Shown: piece by piece, positions 18,241 to 27,159 of the stretch
Numbering within the stretch: the first letter of the stretch is position 1
Layout of the letters: every line of letters starts with the position of its first letter
Assembly: GCA_040007895.1 (NCBI GenBank)
Contig: JBDTUE010000001.1
Span: forward strand, 18,842 to 82,841
DNA: 64,000 bases
Source of the DNA: JADJLQ01 sp040007895
GTDB taxonomy: Bacteria; Bacteroidota; Bacteroidia; Chitinophagales; Saprospiraceae
Direction of reading: 5' to 3'
Program-made: the position numbers and the translations under genes
The notes under the pieces: model-generated
The model's input: the letters and a program-made list of their open reading frames with translations, nothing else
What the model was told of the DNA's origin: nothing
Database searches by the model: none

Positions 18241-19107
18241 ATGAAAAGTCTTCCTTCCTTTAAATATTTCACAATATTCATTTGGTGTATTGCTACGGTC
18301 TATTCAGTAGCTCAGAATACAATCTACAGGGATAAGATATTTCAGGATACGATATCGCCTGCTAATTTTTTAATTATCAATAGATGGACAAAGGACAAAG
18401 TCTTTTCGTATAAAAACTACCCTTATGTTTCAAAAGAAAGTAATGAAGGCTGGGCCCTTGAGGTCGTTGATGAATATAAATGGCTGGTGCGGTTTAAACA
18501 CGAGGCTTCAGGCCTCTACATGAAATCCTACCTGGATTCAATGTATCTCGGATCCCTGGATAAAAAAGCAGATGAGGCTCTGTGGAGAATTGAAAAATAT
18601 AATGACTATTATCGAATAGCTCATGTACTATCAGGCCTCTACCTGAATACGGAGACTAAAAAACTGAGTCTGAGTAAAACTTTGCCAGGATGGTTTTCAG
18701 GTCATTGGAGACTGGAACGCAAGGCTGTGTACTTCAATACAGCTGAGATTATAAATCGCTGGACGAATCATAAATTGCAGCTTTCGGAAATTTGGACCGG
18801 AGATTCCCTTGTAAACCTGGAGTACTGGGTGGTTGAAAACCTTTATGATTTGAATGCCACAGTCCATCTGAAGCATCTGGCTACAGGAAAGTATTTGAAA
18901 TCATTCCAGGATTCTCTATATGCCGGAAATTTAGACAAAGCACAAGCTGATGCACAATGGATCATTGAACGCTATGGTGATTATTACCGGATAAAACACG
19001 AACCCACCGGACATTATCTCAATACGGAAACTGGAAGGTTAAGCGTAAGTGATGCTGTACCAACCTGGTTTTCCAACCAATGGAAGTTTGAATTGAAAAA
19101 GAAATAG
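18241..19107 (+). CDS. Secreted protein with two tandem beta-trefoil-like (RICIN-like) domains
   Basis: A 288-residue protein with an N-terminal signal peptide ending around VAQ at residue 27. After it come two homologous copies of about 125 residues (roughly 38-160 and 165-288). Both contain INRWT, then KH-x-ASG/ATG-x-Y-x-KS, DS-x-Y-x-G-x-LDK, W-I-E-x-Y-x-DYYRI, YLNTET and W-FS-x-x-W. About half of aligned positions are identical, so this is an internal duplication. The repeated G-x-Y-L and W patterns resemble RICIN/beta-trefoil carbohydrate-binding domains. No catalytic domain and no type IX C-terminal signal are seen. I do not recognise a named family. Confidence 0.75.
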   Translation: MKSLPSFKYFTIFIWCIATVYSVAQNTIYRDKIFQDTISPANFLIINRWTKDKVFSYKNYPYVSKESNEGWALEVVDEYKWLVRFKHEASGLYMKSYLDSMYLGSLDKKADEALWRIEKYNDYYRIAHVLSGLYLNTETKKLSLSKTLPGWFSGHWRLERKAVYFNTAEIINRWTNHKLQLSEIWTGDSLVNLEYWVVENLYDLNATVHLKHLATGKYLKSFQDSLYAGNLDKAQADAQWIIERYGDYYRIKHEPTGHYLNTETGRLSVSDAVPTWFSNQWKFELKKK

Positions 19108-19120
19108 AAACTAGTTTGTC

Positions 19121-19300
19121 CTATACATTCCTATACGTAGTACCTATAGCCAGCAAAACAAATCCAATTAATAACATTTCATAATTGTATTGAGACAAGG
19201 TATCGATGTGCATATAGTGAGCCAGCATGCCTAGACCACCAATAATGACAGCAAGAATCCACAACATCTTGTTGGGAGCACTGGGTAAGAATTTTGCCAT
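19121..19300 (-). CDS. Small two-helix membrane protein, 59 residues
   Basis: ATG at 19300 (minus strand) to TAG at 19121 gives 59 residues. The N-terminal MAKFLPSAPNKMLW is followed by a hydrophobic helix (about residues 14-29), a short polar loop HIDTLSQYN, and a second hydrophobic helix (about 41-53) ending in TTYRNV. This is a coherent two-transmembrane hairpin with a positive N-terminus, which argues for a real small gene. It converges with the secreted-protein gene (13 bp between stops). The function is unknown; homologues should be sought in other Bacteroidota. Confidence 0.65.
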   Translation of the reverse strand: MAKFLPSAPNKMLWILAVIIGGLGMLAHYMHIDTLSQYNYEMLLIGFVLLAIGTTYRNV

Positions 19301-19592
19301 ATTTTTTTGTTATAATTTTAATTGAATAGAATGTCTGATTGAGGATAATGTAGACATCATGCTTGGATAGGTGCCAAATATAATCAATTAATGTTTGAAA
19401 AGGAAAATTTCAAAAAAGAGAGCAATCAGGTAGGAGGGTTTCAATTTTTAGTCTATTGTGGTAAACTGCATTTAAAGTCTACCCATTTATAGAATAAGTG
19501 AATCATTTTTAATTGACATTGCATTGATATAATTAATTTAATCCGGGTTAAACGACCCACCGGTTTTCCGTATTGAAGAATTTATCAGGTAT
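19301..19592. other. Intergenic stretch without a recognisable gene
   Basis: About 290 bp of AT-rich DNA between the small membrane gene start and the ilv operon terminator. It must contain the promoter of the small gene on the minus strand, but I cannot identify a clear TAnnTTTG box there. I found no open frame with coding character, no hairpin of note and no RNA gene. Confidence 0.6.
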
Positions 19593-19626
19593 AAAAAAGG
19601 GCTCCGTCTCTCTTACGGAAGCCCTT
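19593..19626 (-). terminator. Rho-independent terminator of the ilvDBNC operon
   Basis: On the minus strand GGGCTTCCGT pairs with ACGGAGCCC (one bulged T) over a seven-base loop and is followed by six T. It lies about 90 bp after the ilvC stop. Confidence 0.85.
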
Positions 19627-19715
19627 ACCTAATCATACAAATCAGGGAAAATAAGTTCTTATAATTTAAATTAGTTTAAGTTTTTGCTTTAGTAAAAACA
19701 TATACTAAAATTGGA

Positions 19716-20762
19716 TTATTGTTTTTCCGGTCTTAAGCTACGGACAACTTTGCCTGCCTGCCACATTTCTGAGTTTCTGAGTTCCGCCAATTCAACTTCT
19801 AGTTTAGCTCTATAATCCGGTTGACTATTGCTGTCAATAGAACGTTGAGCTTCATCGCCACGCGCCACTGATGCATATAATTCTTTAAATACAGGTAGGG
19901 TAGCATCCCGGAATTTATTTTTCCAATCCAGAGCACCACGCTGAGCTGTTGTGCTACAGTTTGCATACATCCAATCCATTCCATTTTCTGCAACCAATGG
20001 CATAAGACTTTGGGTAAGCTCTTCTACTGATTCATTAAAAGCTTCTGAAGGTGAATGGCCATTGGCCCTGAGTACAGAATACTGTGCTTCGAAAATACCC
20101 TGGATAGCTCCCATCAATGTACCTCGCTCACCGGTAAGATCACTGAATACTTCTTTTTGGAAATTAGTTTCAAATAAATATCCGGATCCAATACCGATAC
20201 CCAATGCAACAACTCTTTCTTTAGCTTTACCAGTAGCGTCCTGGAAGATTGCGTAACTTGAATTCAATCCCCGACCTTGTAAAAACATTCGCCGAAGACT
20301 GGTTCCGGAGCCTTTAGGGGCTACTAATATCACGTCAATATCAGCAGGCGGGATTATACCTGTTCGTTCTTTGTAGGTGATACCAAAGCCGTGTGAGAAA
20401 TATAAAGCTTTGCCTGGAGTTAATAAGGGTTTGATCAATGGCCATGCTGCAATTTGGGCCGCATCTGAAAGTAAATATTGGACTATCGTGCCCTTTGTAG
20501 CAGCCTCTTCAATGCTGAATAAAGAAACACCGGGAACAAAACCATCCCGGATCGCTTTGTCCCAGGTAGGAGAGTTCTGTCTTTGACCAACGATCACATT
20601 GAAGCCATTGTCTTTAAGATTTAATGCCTGACCAGGTCCCTGAACACCATATCCAAGGATAGCTATTGTTTCATCTTTTAATACAGCACGAGCATGCTCG
20701 AGTGAAAATTCGTCGCGGGTGACTACATTCTCTTCCACACCGCCAAAGTTTAGTTTTGCCAT
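19716..20762 (-). CDS. ilvC: Ketol-acid reductoisomerase, fungal-mitochondrial-like class I
   Basis: A 348-residue NADPH-dependent enzyme that converts acetolactate or acetohydroxybutyrate to the dihydroxy acids of valine/isoleucine synthesis. The Rossmann motif is GYGVQGPGQ. LFETNFQKEVFSDLTGERG and SVEELTQSLMPLVAENGMDW contain the metal-binding aspartate and glutamates. Single knotted-domain length marks class I. The middle of the protein (GSGTSLRRMFLQGRGLN, TGKAKERVVALGIGIGSG, MYANCSTTAQRGALDW) looks more like yeast Ilv5 than like most bacterial class I enzymes. It is the last gene of the operon. The 236-bp gap to ilvN is unusually long for an operon and is mostly a heptad repeat array. Confidence 0.96.
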   Translation of the reverse strand: MAKLNFGGVEENVVTRDEFSLEHARAVLKDETIAILGYGVQGPGQALNLKDNGFNVIVGQRQNSPTWDKAIRDGFVPGVSLFSIEEAATKGTIVQYLLSDAAQIAAWPLIKPLLTPGKALYFSHGFGITYKERTGIIPPADIDVILVAPKGSGTSLRRMFLQGRGLNSSYAIFQDATGKAKERVVALGIGIGSGYLFETNFQKEVFSDLTGERGTLMGAIQGIFEAQYSVLRANGHSPSEAFNESVEELTQSLMPLVAENGMDWMYANCSTTAQRGALDWKNKFRDATLPVFKELYASVARGDEAQRSIDSNSQPDYRAKLEVELAELRNSEMWQAGKVVRSLRPEKQ

Positions 20763-20814
20763 TTAATAATTGATTTGTTATTTATGTAATTGGAAATTAT
20801 TTATTCTTCAAGTT

Positions 20815-20998
20815 ATTTCGGATTTCAGATTTCGGTCTAATTCGTCAATCGTCAAGCTATTTCGGATATCGGATTTCGGATTTCGTTTTAATTTGTCAAT
20901 TGTCAATCGTCAATCGTCAATCGTCCCACTATTTCGGATTTCGGATCTCGGATTTCGGTCTAATTCGTCATTCTTAATTCGTAATTCGTCATTTGATC
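20815..20998. repeat. Composite 7-bp repeat array between ilvN and ilvC
   Basis: About 180 bp in which almost every base falls in 7-bp units. On the plus strand three blocks of ATTTCGG-type heptamers (20815-20835, 20859-20886, and about 20931-20958) alternate with blocks of CGTCAAT, CGTCATT and CGTAATT heptamers, joined by TCTAATT. In the sense of the ilv genes (minus strand) the units read CCGAAAT and ATTGACG/ACGAATT. The array starts about 4 bp after the ilvN stop and lies inside the operon. Confidence 0.88.
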
Positions 20999-21589
20999 TC
21001 ACATACTAAACACCTTCTCTCCCTGGTTTAAAAATTCATTTTCTGAAACATCTTCTCCGGGTTCATAATATTCAAATTGTTTGAGTTTTCTATGAAAACC
21101 ATCACTGCTTTTAATGATAGCTATTCTGGCACTCCGCACAAATTCGATGAGTCCATAAGGTTCAAGTATTTTGATTAGTTTATCAGTTTCTTCCCGGTGC
21201 CCTGAGACGGAGAATACCGTATAATCTTTCCGGATCACAACGACCCTTGCGCCATATTGATTAAGAAGACGTTCTACTTTTACTTCTTCTGCAATGATAT
21301 CCGTCGGTACTTTATACATAGCCAGCTCCTGCCACACGATTTCTTCATTGGTATTATAATATGCTTTTAGTACATCCACTTGTTTTTCTATTTGCCTGCA
21401 AAGTTTACGTACTACTTCTTCTGCTTCATTGATTACTATATTAAAGCGATGCACTGAATCGATTTCACTCGGAGAGGTATTAAGACTTTCGATATTTATT
21501 TTTCTTCGTGAAAAAATAATGGCTATTCTATTGAGAAGGCCTACCTGATTTTCAGTATAGACCGTAAGCGTATATTCCTGTTTAGACAT
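20999..21589 (-). CDS. ilvN: Acetolactate synthase small (regulatory) subunit
   Basis: A 196-residue regulatory subunit. The N-terminal ACT domain (EYTLTVYTENQVGLLNRIAIIFSRRKINIESL) is the valine-binding fold; a second ACT-like half follows after residue 80 (AEEVKVERLLNQYGA). It binds the catalytic IlvB subunit and confers feedback inhibition by branched-chain amino acids. Length is typical of the long (about 160-200 residue) type. It follows ilvB with 25 bp between and precedes a repeat-filled gap before ilvC. Confidence 0.95.
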   Translation of the reverse strand: MSKQEYTLTVYTENQVGLLNRIAIIFSRRKINIESLNTSPSEIDSVHRFNIVINEAEEVVRKLCRQIEKQVDVLKAYYNTNEEIVWQELAMYKVPTDIIAEEVKVERLLNQYGARVVVIRKDYTVFSVSGHREETDKLIKILEPYGLIEFVRSARIAIIKSSDGFHRKLKQFEYYEPGEDVSENEFLNQGEKVFSM

Positions 21590-21614
21590 AATCGTTGAAT
21601 TAATAAATAAATAA

Positions 21615-23369
21615 TTAAAGTTCCGCTTTACACAAAACGACTTCAGCTACTCCTCGTCCCTGTGGAACCATTGGAAAAACATTGTTTTCTTTCCCGACCA
21701 TGACTTCCAGTAAAAAAGCACCTTTTGATTCAAGCATTTCTTTTAAAGTAGGTTGTATTTCTTCCCGTTTACTAATTGACTTACCCGGGATACGATATCC
21801 TTTGGCAACTTGTACATAATCAGGGCTGGTAATGTCTACGAAGCTATATCTATTGGCATGAAATAATTCCTGCCATTGTCTCACCATGCCAAGGAAATTA
21901 TTGTTGAGAATTATAATTTTTACATCGATATCAAATTGCATGATAGTACCTAATTCCTGAATAGTCATCTGGATACCTCCATCCCCGATAATAGCGATCA
22001 CTTGACGATGTGGTGCTCCATATTTAGCTCCGATAGCAGCTGGTAATGCAAATCCCATTGTGCCTAAACCTCCACTGGTAATATTACTTCTTGTTTCATT
22101 GTATTCCACATACCTGCAGGTAACCATTTGATGTTGCCCCACATCGGTAACCAGGATTGCATTGCCACCGGTGATGATATTAATCTGTTTAATGATTTCG
22201 CCCATAGTAAGCTCATCACTGGTAGGATTAAGTTCATCTTTGATTACCTTATCTATTTCTTTTTGTTTGCATTGGTCAAACTTTTTAAACCAATCCGGAT
22301 AGGATTTATGATTGACTAAAGCCGTAAGCAAAGGAAGTGTCTCTTTACAATCTCCCCATACCGGAACTGTAGATTTTACGTTCTTGTCAATCTCAGATGG
22401 ATCTATATCAAGATGAATGACTTTGGCCTGTTTAGCATATTTATCCAATCTACCTGTAACACGATCATCAAACCTCATACCGATCGCAATCAATACATCG
22501 CATTCATTGGTCAATAGGTTTGGACCATAATTTCCATGCATTCCAAGCATTCCAACAGCATTGGGATGATCTGTTGGTATAGCACTCATACCTAAAATAG
22601 TCCAGGCTGCAGGAATTCCGGATTTTTCAAGAAACTGGCTGAATTCTTTTTCTGCTCTTCCTAAGATGACTCCCTGTCCAAATATCACCAGCGGTTTTTC
22701 AGCCTGATTGATAAGGTCTGCTGCCTGTTGAATGTATTCTTTTCGTATGATTGGTTTTGGTCTGTAACTTCGGATATGTTTGCATTTGGTGTACCCAGCG
22801 TAATGGATCATTTGAAGCTGTGCATTCTTGGTAATATCAATCACTACAGGACCAGGACGTCCGGTCTTAGCAATAAAAAATGCTTTCGCCAGTATAGTTG
22901 GGATTTCTGCTGCATCCGTTACCTGGTAATTCCATTTGGTGATAGGACTGGTGATATTAATTACATCAGTCTCCTGGAAAGCATCCGTACCCAGAAGATG
23001 AGCAAACACTTGTCCTGTAATACAAACTAATGGTGTACTGTCAATCATAGCATCGGCCAAACCTGTTACTAAATTGGTTGCCCCCGGACCACTCGTGGCA
23101 AATACGACCCCGGTCTTCCCACTGGTCCGCGCATATCCCTGAGCAGCATGAATAGCACCTTGTTCATGCCTGACGAGAATATGAGTAAGCTGATCGTGAT
23201 AATGCCATAAAGCATCATAGATAGGCATAATAGCTCCACCGGGATAGCCAAATATAATGTCTACGCTTTCGGCTAATAGGCATTTTAAAGTCACCTCAGA
23301 ACCGGAGAGTGTAGTTTCAACCGGGCTTTCCTGGGTCTTTGTTTTTTCTTCCCTTGTCAAAGTAGACAT
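21615..23369 (-). CDS. ilvB: Acetolactate synthase large (catalytic) subunit
   Basis: ThDP-dependent enzyme of 584 residues that condenses pyruvate with pyruvate or 2-oxobutyrate. The three expected domains are present. The N-terminal Pyr domain has GYPGGAIMPIYDAL and the catalytic Glu69 in RHEQGA. A central FAD-binding-type domain follows. The C-terminal PP domain has the ThDP motif GDGGIQMTIQELGT ending in NNN. Length and motifs are normal. It is the second gene of the operon, 32 bp after ilvD and 25 bp before ilvN. Confidence 0.97.
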   Translation of the reverse strand: MSTLTREEKTKTQESPVETTLSGSEVTLKCLLAESVDIIFGYPGGAIMPIYDALWHYHDQLTHILVRHEQGAIHAAQGYARTSGKTGVVFATSGPGATNLVTGLADAMIDSTPLVCITGQVFAHLLGTDAFQETDVINITSPITKWNYQVTDAAEIPTILAKAFFIAKTGRPGPVVIDITKNAQLQMIHYAGYTKCKHIRSYRPKPIIRKEYIQQAADLINQAEKPLVIFGQGVILGRAEKEFSQFLEKSGIPAAWTILGMSAIPTDHPNAVGMLGMHGNYGPNLLTNECDVLIAIGMRFDDRVTGRLDKYAKQAKVIHLDIDPSEIDKNVKSTVPVWGDCKETLPLLTALVNHKSYPDWFKKFDQCKQKEIDKVIKDELNPTSDELTMGEIIKQINIITGGNAILVTDVGQHQMVTCRYVEYNETRSNITSGGLGTMGFALPAAIGAKYGAPHRQVIAIIGDGGIQMTIQELGTIMQFDIDVKIIILNNNFLGMVRQWQELFHANRYSFVDITSPDYVQVAKGYRIPGKSISKREEIQPTLKEMLESKGAFLLEVMVGKENNVFPMVPQGRGVAEVVLCKAEL

Positions 23370-23401
23370 ATTAGTTTTTTTTGTAATATAAGGAATATTT
23401 T

Positions 23402-25078
23402 TTAGAATTCATCTGTCACACAACCTTCGCTGGCGGAGGATACTGTCATGGCATATTTTTTTAAAATTCCTGAACTTGCTCTTAATGGTGGTTTAGTCCA
23501 TAATCTCCTGCGATCAGCCAGTTCTTCTTCCGATAAAAGCACATCCATTGAATTATTCTTAATATCCAAACGGATCGTATCACCATTTTTCACCAATGCT
23601 ATCGTTCCTCCATCTTGAGCTTCCGGGGTGATATGCCCTATGACGAAGCCATGTGTACCGCCACTAAATCTTCCATCCGTAATCAGGGCAACCTTATCTC
23701 CTAAACCGGCACCCATCAAGGCACTGGTAGGTTTAAGCATTTCAGGCATACCTGGTGCCCCTTTAGGACCGCAATAGCGGATTACGATGACTTCACCACT
23801 GTTTATCTTTTTATCAATGATCGCATCATTCAAGTCTTGTTCTGAATCGAATACATGTGCGGGACCTTCAAACAACTCTCCTTCTTTTCCCGTGATTTTT
23901 GCTACAGCTCCTTCGGTAGCGAGATTACCATATAATATTTGTAAGTGGCCGGTCTTTTTTATAGGATTATTGAATGGTCTTATAATTTGTTGATCAATCG
24001 GTAAAGAAGGAACATCCACTAAATTTTCTGCTAAGGTTTTTCCTGTTACTGTCATACAATCTCCATGCAGTCTTCCGGCTTCAAGTAACATTTTCATCAC
24101 AGCAGGGGTACCACCAATTTCATGGAGATCTTGCATCACATATTTTCCACTCGGTTTTAAATCAGCGAGAAAGGGTGTTTTATTACTAATATGTTGAAAA
24201 TCATCTATAGTCAATTTAAGGCCTGATGCTTTGGCCATGGCAATGAGGTGAAGTACTGCATTGGTGGACCCGCCTAAAATCATGATCAGTGTGATCGCAT
24301 TTTCAAATGACTTCTGAGTAAGAATATCACTTGGCTTGAGGTCCATTTTTATCAAATTAAAAATCGCAGCAGCTACCGTAGAACATTCCAGCTTTTTATT
24401 TGTCGATGCAGCAGGATTCGACGAATTGAATGGCAAGGCCATTCCTAATGCTTCTATTGCTGAAGACATCGTATTGGCAGTGTACATGCCACCACAAGCT
24501 CCAAAGGACGGAACTGCGCGATGAACCACTTCACGATAATCTTCTTCAGAAATTTTACCATTTACTTTTTGCCCTAAAGCTTCAAAAGCTGAAATCACAT
24601 CCAGTTTATTGCCTTTATAATATCCCGGAGCAATCGTACCACCATAAACTAAAATTGAAGGCCTATCGAGCCTGCCCATAGCCATCATAGCGCCAGGCAT
24701 ATTTTTATCACAACCAACCACTGTCACCAGTCCGTCATACCACTGAGCCGAAACTACAGTCTCTATAGAGTCAGCGATGATATCCCGTGATGGTAAAGAA
24801 TATCTCATTCCATCCGTCCCCATTGAAATCCCGTCACTCACACCGATAGTATGGAATATAAGGCCGAGCAGCCCCGTCTTATTTATTTCGTCACGAATGT
24901 CGGCTGCAATACCATTGAGATGCATATTACATGGATTCCCTTCCCATCCTGTACTGGCTATTCCTATCTGGGCCTTTTTCATATCAGCATCATCCAGCCC
25001 GATAGCATGTAACATAGCCTGTGCTGCAGGCTGTGAGGGATTTTGAGTTACTTGCTTACTATACTTGTTTAATTCCAT
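23402..25078 (-). CDS. ilvD: Dihydroxy-acid dehydratase
   Basis: Fe-S dehydratase of 558 residues that turns the dihydroxy acids into 2-oxo acids of valine/isoleucine synthesis. The three cluster cysteines are Cys50 (GNPCNMH), Cys123 (GCDKNMPG) and Cys195 (GACGGMYTANTM), the spacing of the [2Fe-2S] IlvD class. A late GRFSGGTHGFVIGH is also typical. It is the first gene of the ilvDBNC operon, so the promoter should lie in the 188 bp between it and ychF. I see no clear -7 box, T-box or leader peptide there. Confidence 0.97.
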   Translation of the reverse strand: MELNKYSKQVTQNPSQPAAQAMLHAIGLDDADMKKAQIGIASTGWEGNPCNMHLNGIAADIRDEINKTGLLGLIFHTIGVSDGISMGTDGMRYSLPSRDIIADSIETVVSAQWYDGLVTVVGCDKNMPGAMMAMGRLDRPSILVYGGTIAPGYYKGNKLDVISAFEALGQKVNGKISEEDYREVVHRAVPSFGACGGMYTANTMSSAIEALGMALPFNSSNPAASTNKKLECSTVAAAIFNLIKMDLKPSDILTQKSFENAITLIMILGGSTNAVLHLIAMAKASGLKLTIDDFQHISNKTPFLADLKPSGKYVMQDLHEIGGTPAVMKMLLEAGRLHGDCMTVTGKTLAENLVDVPSLPIDQQIIRPFNNPIKKTGHLQILYGNLATEGAVAKITGKEGELFEGPAHVFDSEQDLNDAIIDKKINSGEVIVIRYCGPKGAPGMPEMLKPTSALMGAGLGDKVALITDGRFSGGTHGFVIGHITPEAQDGGTIALVKNGDTIRLDIKNNSMDVLLSEEELADRRRLWTKPPLRASSGILKKYAMTVSSASEGCVTDEF

Positions 25079-25266
25079 TCTATATTTTTATGAATAGGTC
25101 AAATATTATTCTAAATAATGTAAGTTCAAAGGAAATCGACTCAGGAGGAGGCAAGATTTTTTCAGGTTCTACGATGGCAAATGGATATAACTAATCCAAT
25201 GAATTCATAATAAAACGCTAAAATTCAAACGGTTAACCTCATTTTGAATAAGGAATTACTTGAATA

Positions 25267-26388
25267 TTATACATTAAATCGAAAATGCATAACATCTCCG
25301 TCTTGTACGATATACTCTTTGCCCTGCACTAATAGCCGACCGGCTTCTTTAGCTGCTAATTCCGAACCATATTTAGTATAATCCTGATAACTGATGACTT
25401 CAGCACGGATAAAACCTTTTTCAAAATCTGTATGAATTACTCCGGCTGCTTTAGGAGCCGTATCACCAATATGGATCGTCCAGGCCCGTACCTCTTTTTC
25501 TCCTGCTGTGAAATAGGTGATAAGATCTAATAGTTTATAACAAGACCGGATGACTTTATTAACTCCGGGTTCTTCAAGTCCAATAGCTTCCAGATATTCC
25601 TTTCTTTCTTCTTTTGTCTCTAATTGAGCGATATCTGCTTCAATGGCTGCGCTGATGAGTATCACTTCAGCCTGGGCATGAGGTCCGGCGATTTTATTTT
25701 CAGCTTCTATAATTTGTTTTAATGCATTGGTATGTTTATTTCCGGATTGAACAGATGCTTCATCTACATTACAAACATAGACGATGGGTTTACCGGTTAA
25801 TAAGAACAATTCATCTACTAAAGGTTGGTCTTTAGGTTCACACGAAAATAAACGTGCAGACTTACCTATTTCAAGATGTTTTTTTAACTCTAGAGCAATT
25901 TCAAGTTGGCGCACTTCATCTTTATTAGCGCCTTTGGTTTGTTTCTTTAACCGGTCAATTCTTTTATCCAGGGTTTCCATATCCTTGAATAAAAGCTCCA
26001 TGTCAATAATTTCTTTATCTCTGACCGGATCTATGGAACCATCCACGTGAACTACATTGTCATCTTCAAAACACCTGACCACGTGAACAATTGCTTCTAC
26101 TTCCCGGATCGTAGCGAGGAATTGATTACCAAGGCCTTCTCCCTGGCTGGCTCCTTTAATCAATCCGGCTATATCTACGATTTCGATTGTATTTGGAATT
26201 ATCTTTAATGGCTTCACTAAGTTTGACAAAACATCAAGCCTTGGGTCGGGGACCACAATGATTCCTAAATTGGGATCTTTAGTTGCAAACGGATAATTAG
26301 CTGCCAGGGCTTTACCAGAAGTCAAGGCATTAAACAGGGTGGATTTTCCAACATTGGGCAAACCGACTATTCCTCCACGTAAGGGCAT
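25267..26388 (-). CDS. ychF: Redox-regulated ATPase YchF (Obg family)
   Basis: A P-loop NTPase of 373 residues. The Walker A is GLPNVGKST, switch II is DIAGL, and the usual NKxD base-recognition motif is replaced by VCNVDE, which is why YchF prefers ATP. The C-terminal TGS domain (from about residue 285, FTAGEKEVRAWTI) ends in the family's QDGDVMHFRFNV. YchF associates with ribosomes and modulates translation under stress. Length is typical. A TACATTTG -7 element lies 19 bp upstream of the ATG. Confidence 0.97.
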   Translation of the reverse strand: MPLRGGIVGLPNVGKSTLFNALTSGKALAANYPFATKDPNLGIIVVPDPRLDVLSNLVKPLKIIPNTIEIVDIAGLIKGASQGEGLGNQFLATIREVEAIVHVVRCFEDDNVVHVDGSIDPVRDKEIIDMELLFKDMETLDKRIDRLKKQTKGANKDEVRQLEIALELKKHLEIGKSARLFSCEPKDQPLVDELFLLTGKPIVYVCNVDEASVQSGNKHTNALKQIIEAENKIAGPHAQAEVILISAAIEADIAQLETKEERKEYLEAIGLEEPGVNKVIRSCYKLLDLITYFTAGEKEVRAWTIHIGDTAPKAAGVIHTDFEKGFIRAEVISYQDYTKYGSELAAKEAGRLLVQGKEYIVQDGDVMHFRFNV

Positions 26389-26407
26389 ATTTTTTTATTT
26401 TGAGGTG

Positions 26408-26415
26408 CAAATGTA
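26408..26415 (-). promoter_or_regulatory. Bacteroidota -7 element for ychF
   Basis: TACATTTG on the minus strand, 19 bp upstream of the ATG. The identical octamer occurs upstream of the Oar-like receptor at 49028-49035. Confidence 0.55.
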
Positions 26416-26559
26416 CGTTTAAAGCCCGAAATCAGAGTCTGTTGGCCAGCTTTTGATATAGGATTAAAGTGAGTCTGGTATCAATTCAAAAATTAAGCAT
26501 TAATTTGACTTATCATCATATAATAGTCATCCCAATATGATTTGTAATATTTCGACATC

Positions 26560-27159
26560 ATGAACCATCTCTGCCACCTTTTTTTGTCTGGCGATGACCC
26601 CGGGGTGATGCTGGGTAATTTTGCAACGGATATGCTCAAACCTTCAGAACAACGATTAGTGCCGACAAGTATACAGAGCGGAATTAAACTTCATTTATTT
26701 ATAGATCATACAATTGATACAGATCCTGTCTTTAAAGAATCTATTCAACTCATCAGAGCCACGCAAGGCAAATATGCCCCTGTAGTTGCGGATATATTTT
26801 ATGATTTTTTAATGGTGCACCACTGGTCTGAGTTTTCAATCCTGGATTATTTTGCATTTAAACAGTTTGTATATGACACTCTTAAAAACAATTTGGATAA
26901 TTCACTTCCTATTCCAGTGAAAGAACGAATGTTGAGAATGATCAATAATGATTTTTTATCTTCCTATATCAGCTTTGATTATATCCCGCATGCCTTCGGC
27001 TTCCTGAAGAAAAGGGCAAGATTTGAAAATCATTTCGATAATGCGCTACAGGATTTTAATCATCTTTTCCCTGAACTAAATGTCCAATTTTTAAAAGTAC
27101 TTCCGATGATGATAAGCCGGGTAAAAGAATTCGGAATCAACCTTCAAAATTCAAGGTGA
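26560..27159 (+). CDS. Acyl carrier protein phosphodiesterase-like protein (AcpH/DUF479)
   Basis: A 199-residue all-helical HD-like protein. The N-terminal MNHLCHLFLSG, MLGNFATDML, SGIKLHLFIDHTIDTDPVF and VVADIFYDFLMVHHW follow the AcpH pattern of His and Asp residues expected to bind metal. The family includes E. coli AcpH, which removes 4'-phosphopantetheine from holo-ACP. Many Bacteroidota members are untested, so the specificity is inference. The last 23 bp overlap the 3' end of the convergent porT-like gene. Confidence 0.85.
   Translation: MNHLCHLFLSGDDPGVMLGNFATDMLKPSEQRLVPTSIQSGIKLHLFIDHTIDTDPVFKESIQLIRATQGKYAPVVADIFYDFLMVHHWSEFSILDYFAFKQFVYDTLKNNLDNSLPIPVKERMLRMINNDFLSSYISFDYIPHAFGFLKKRARFENHFDNALQDFNHLFPELNVQFLKVLPMMISRVKEFGINLQNSR

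Noticed and set aside
25079..25266. Attenuator or leader peptide for ilvDBNC
   Set aside because: No short frame rich in Val/Leu/Ile codons with a following terminator/antiterminator could be found.
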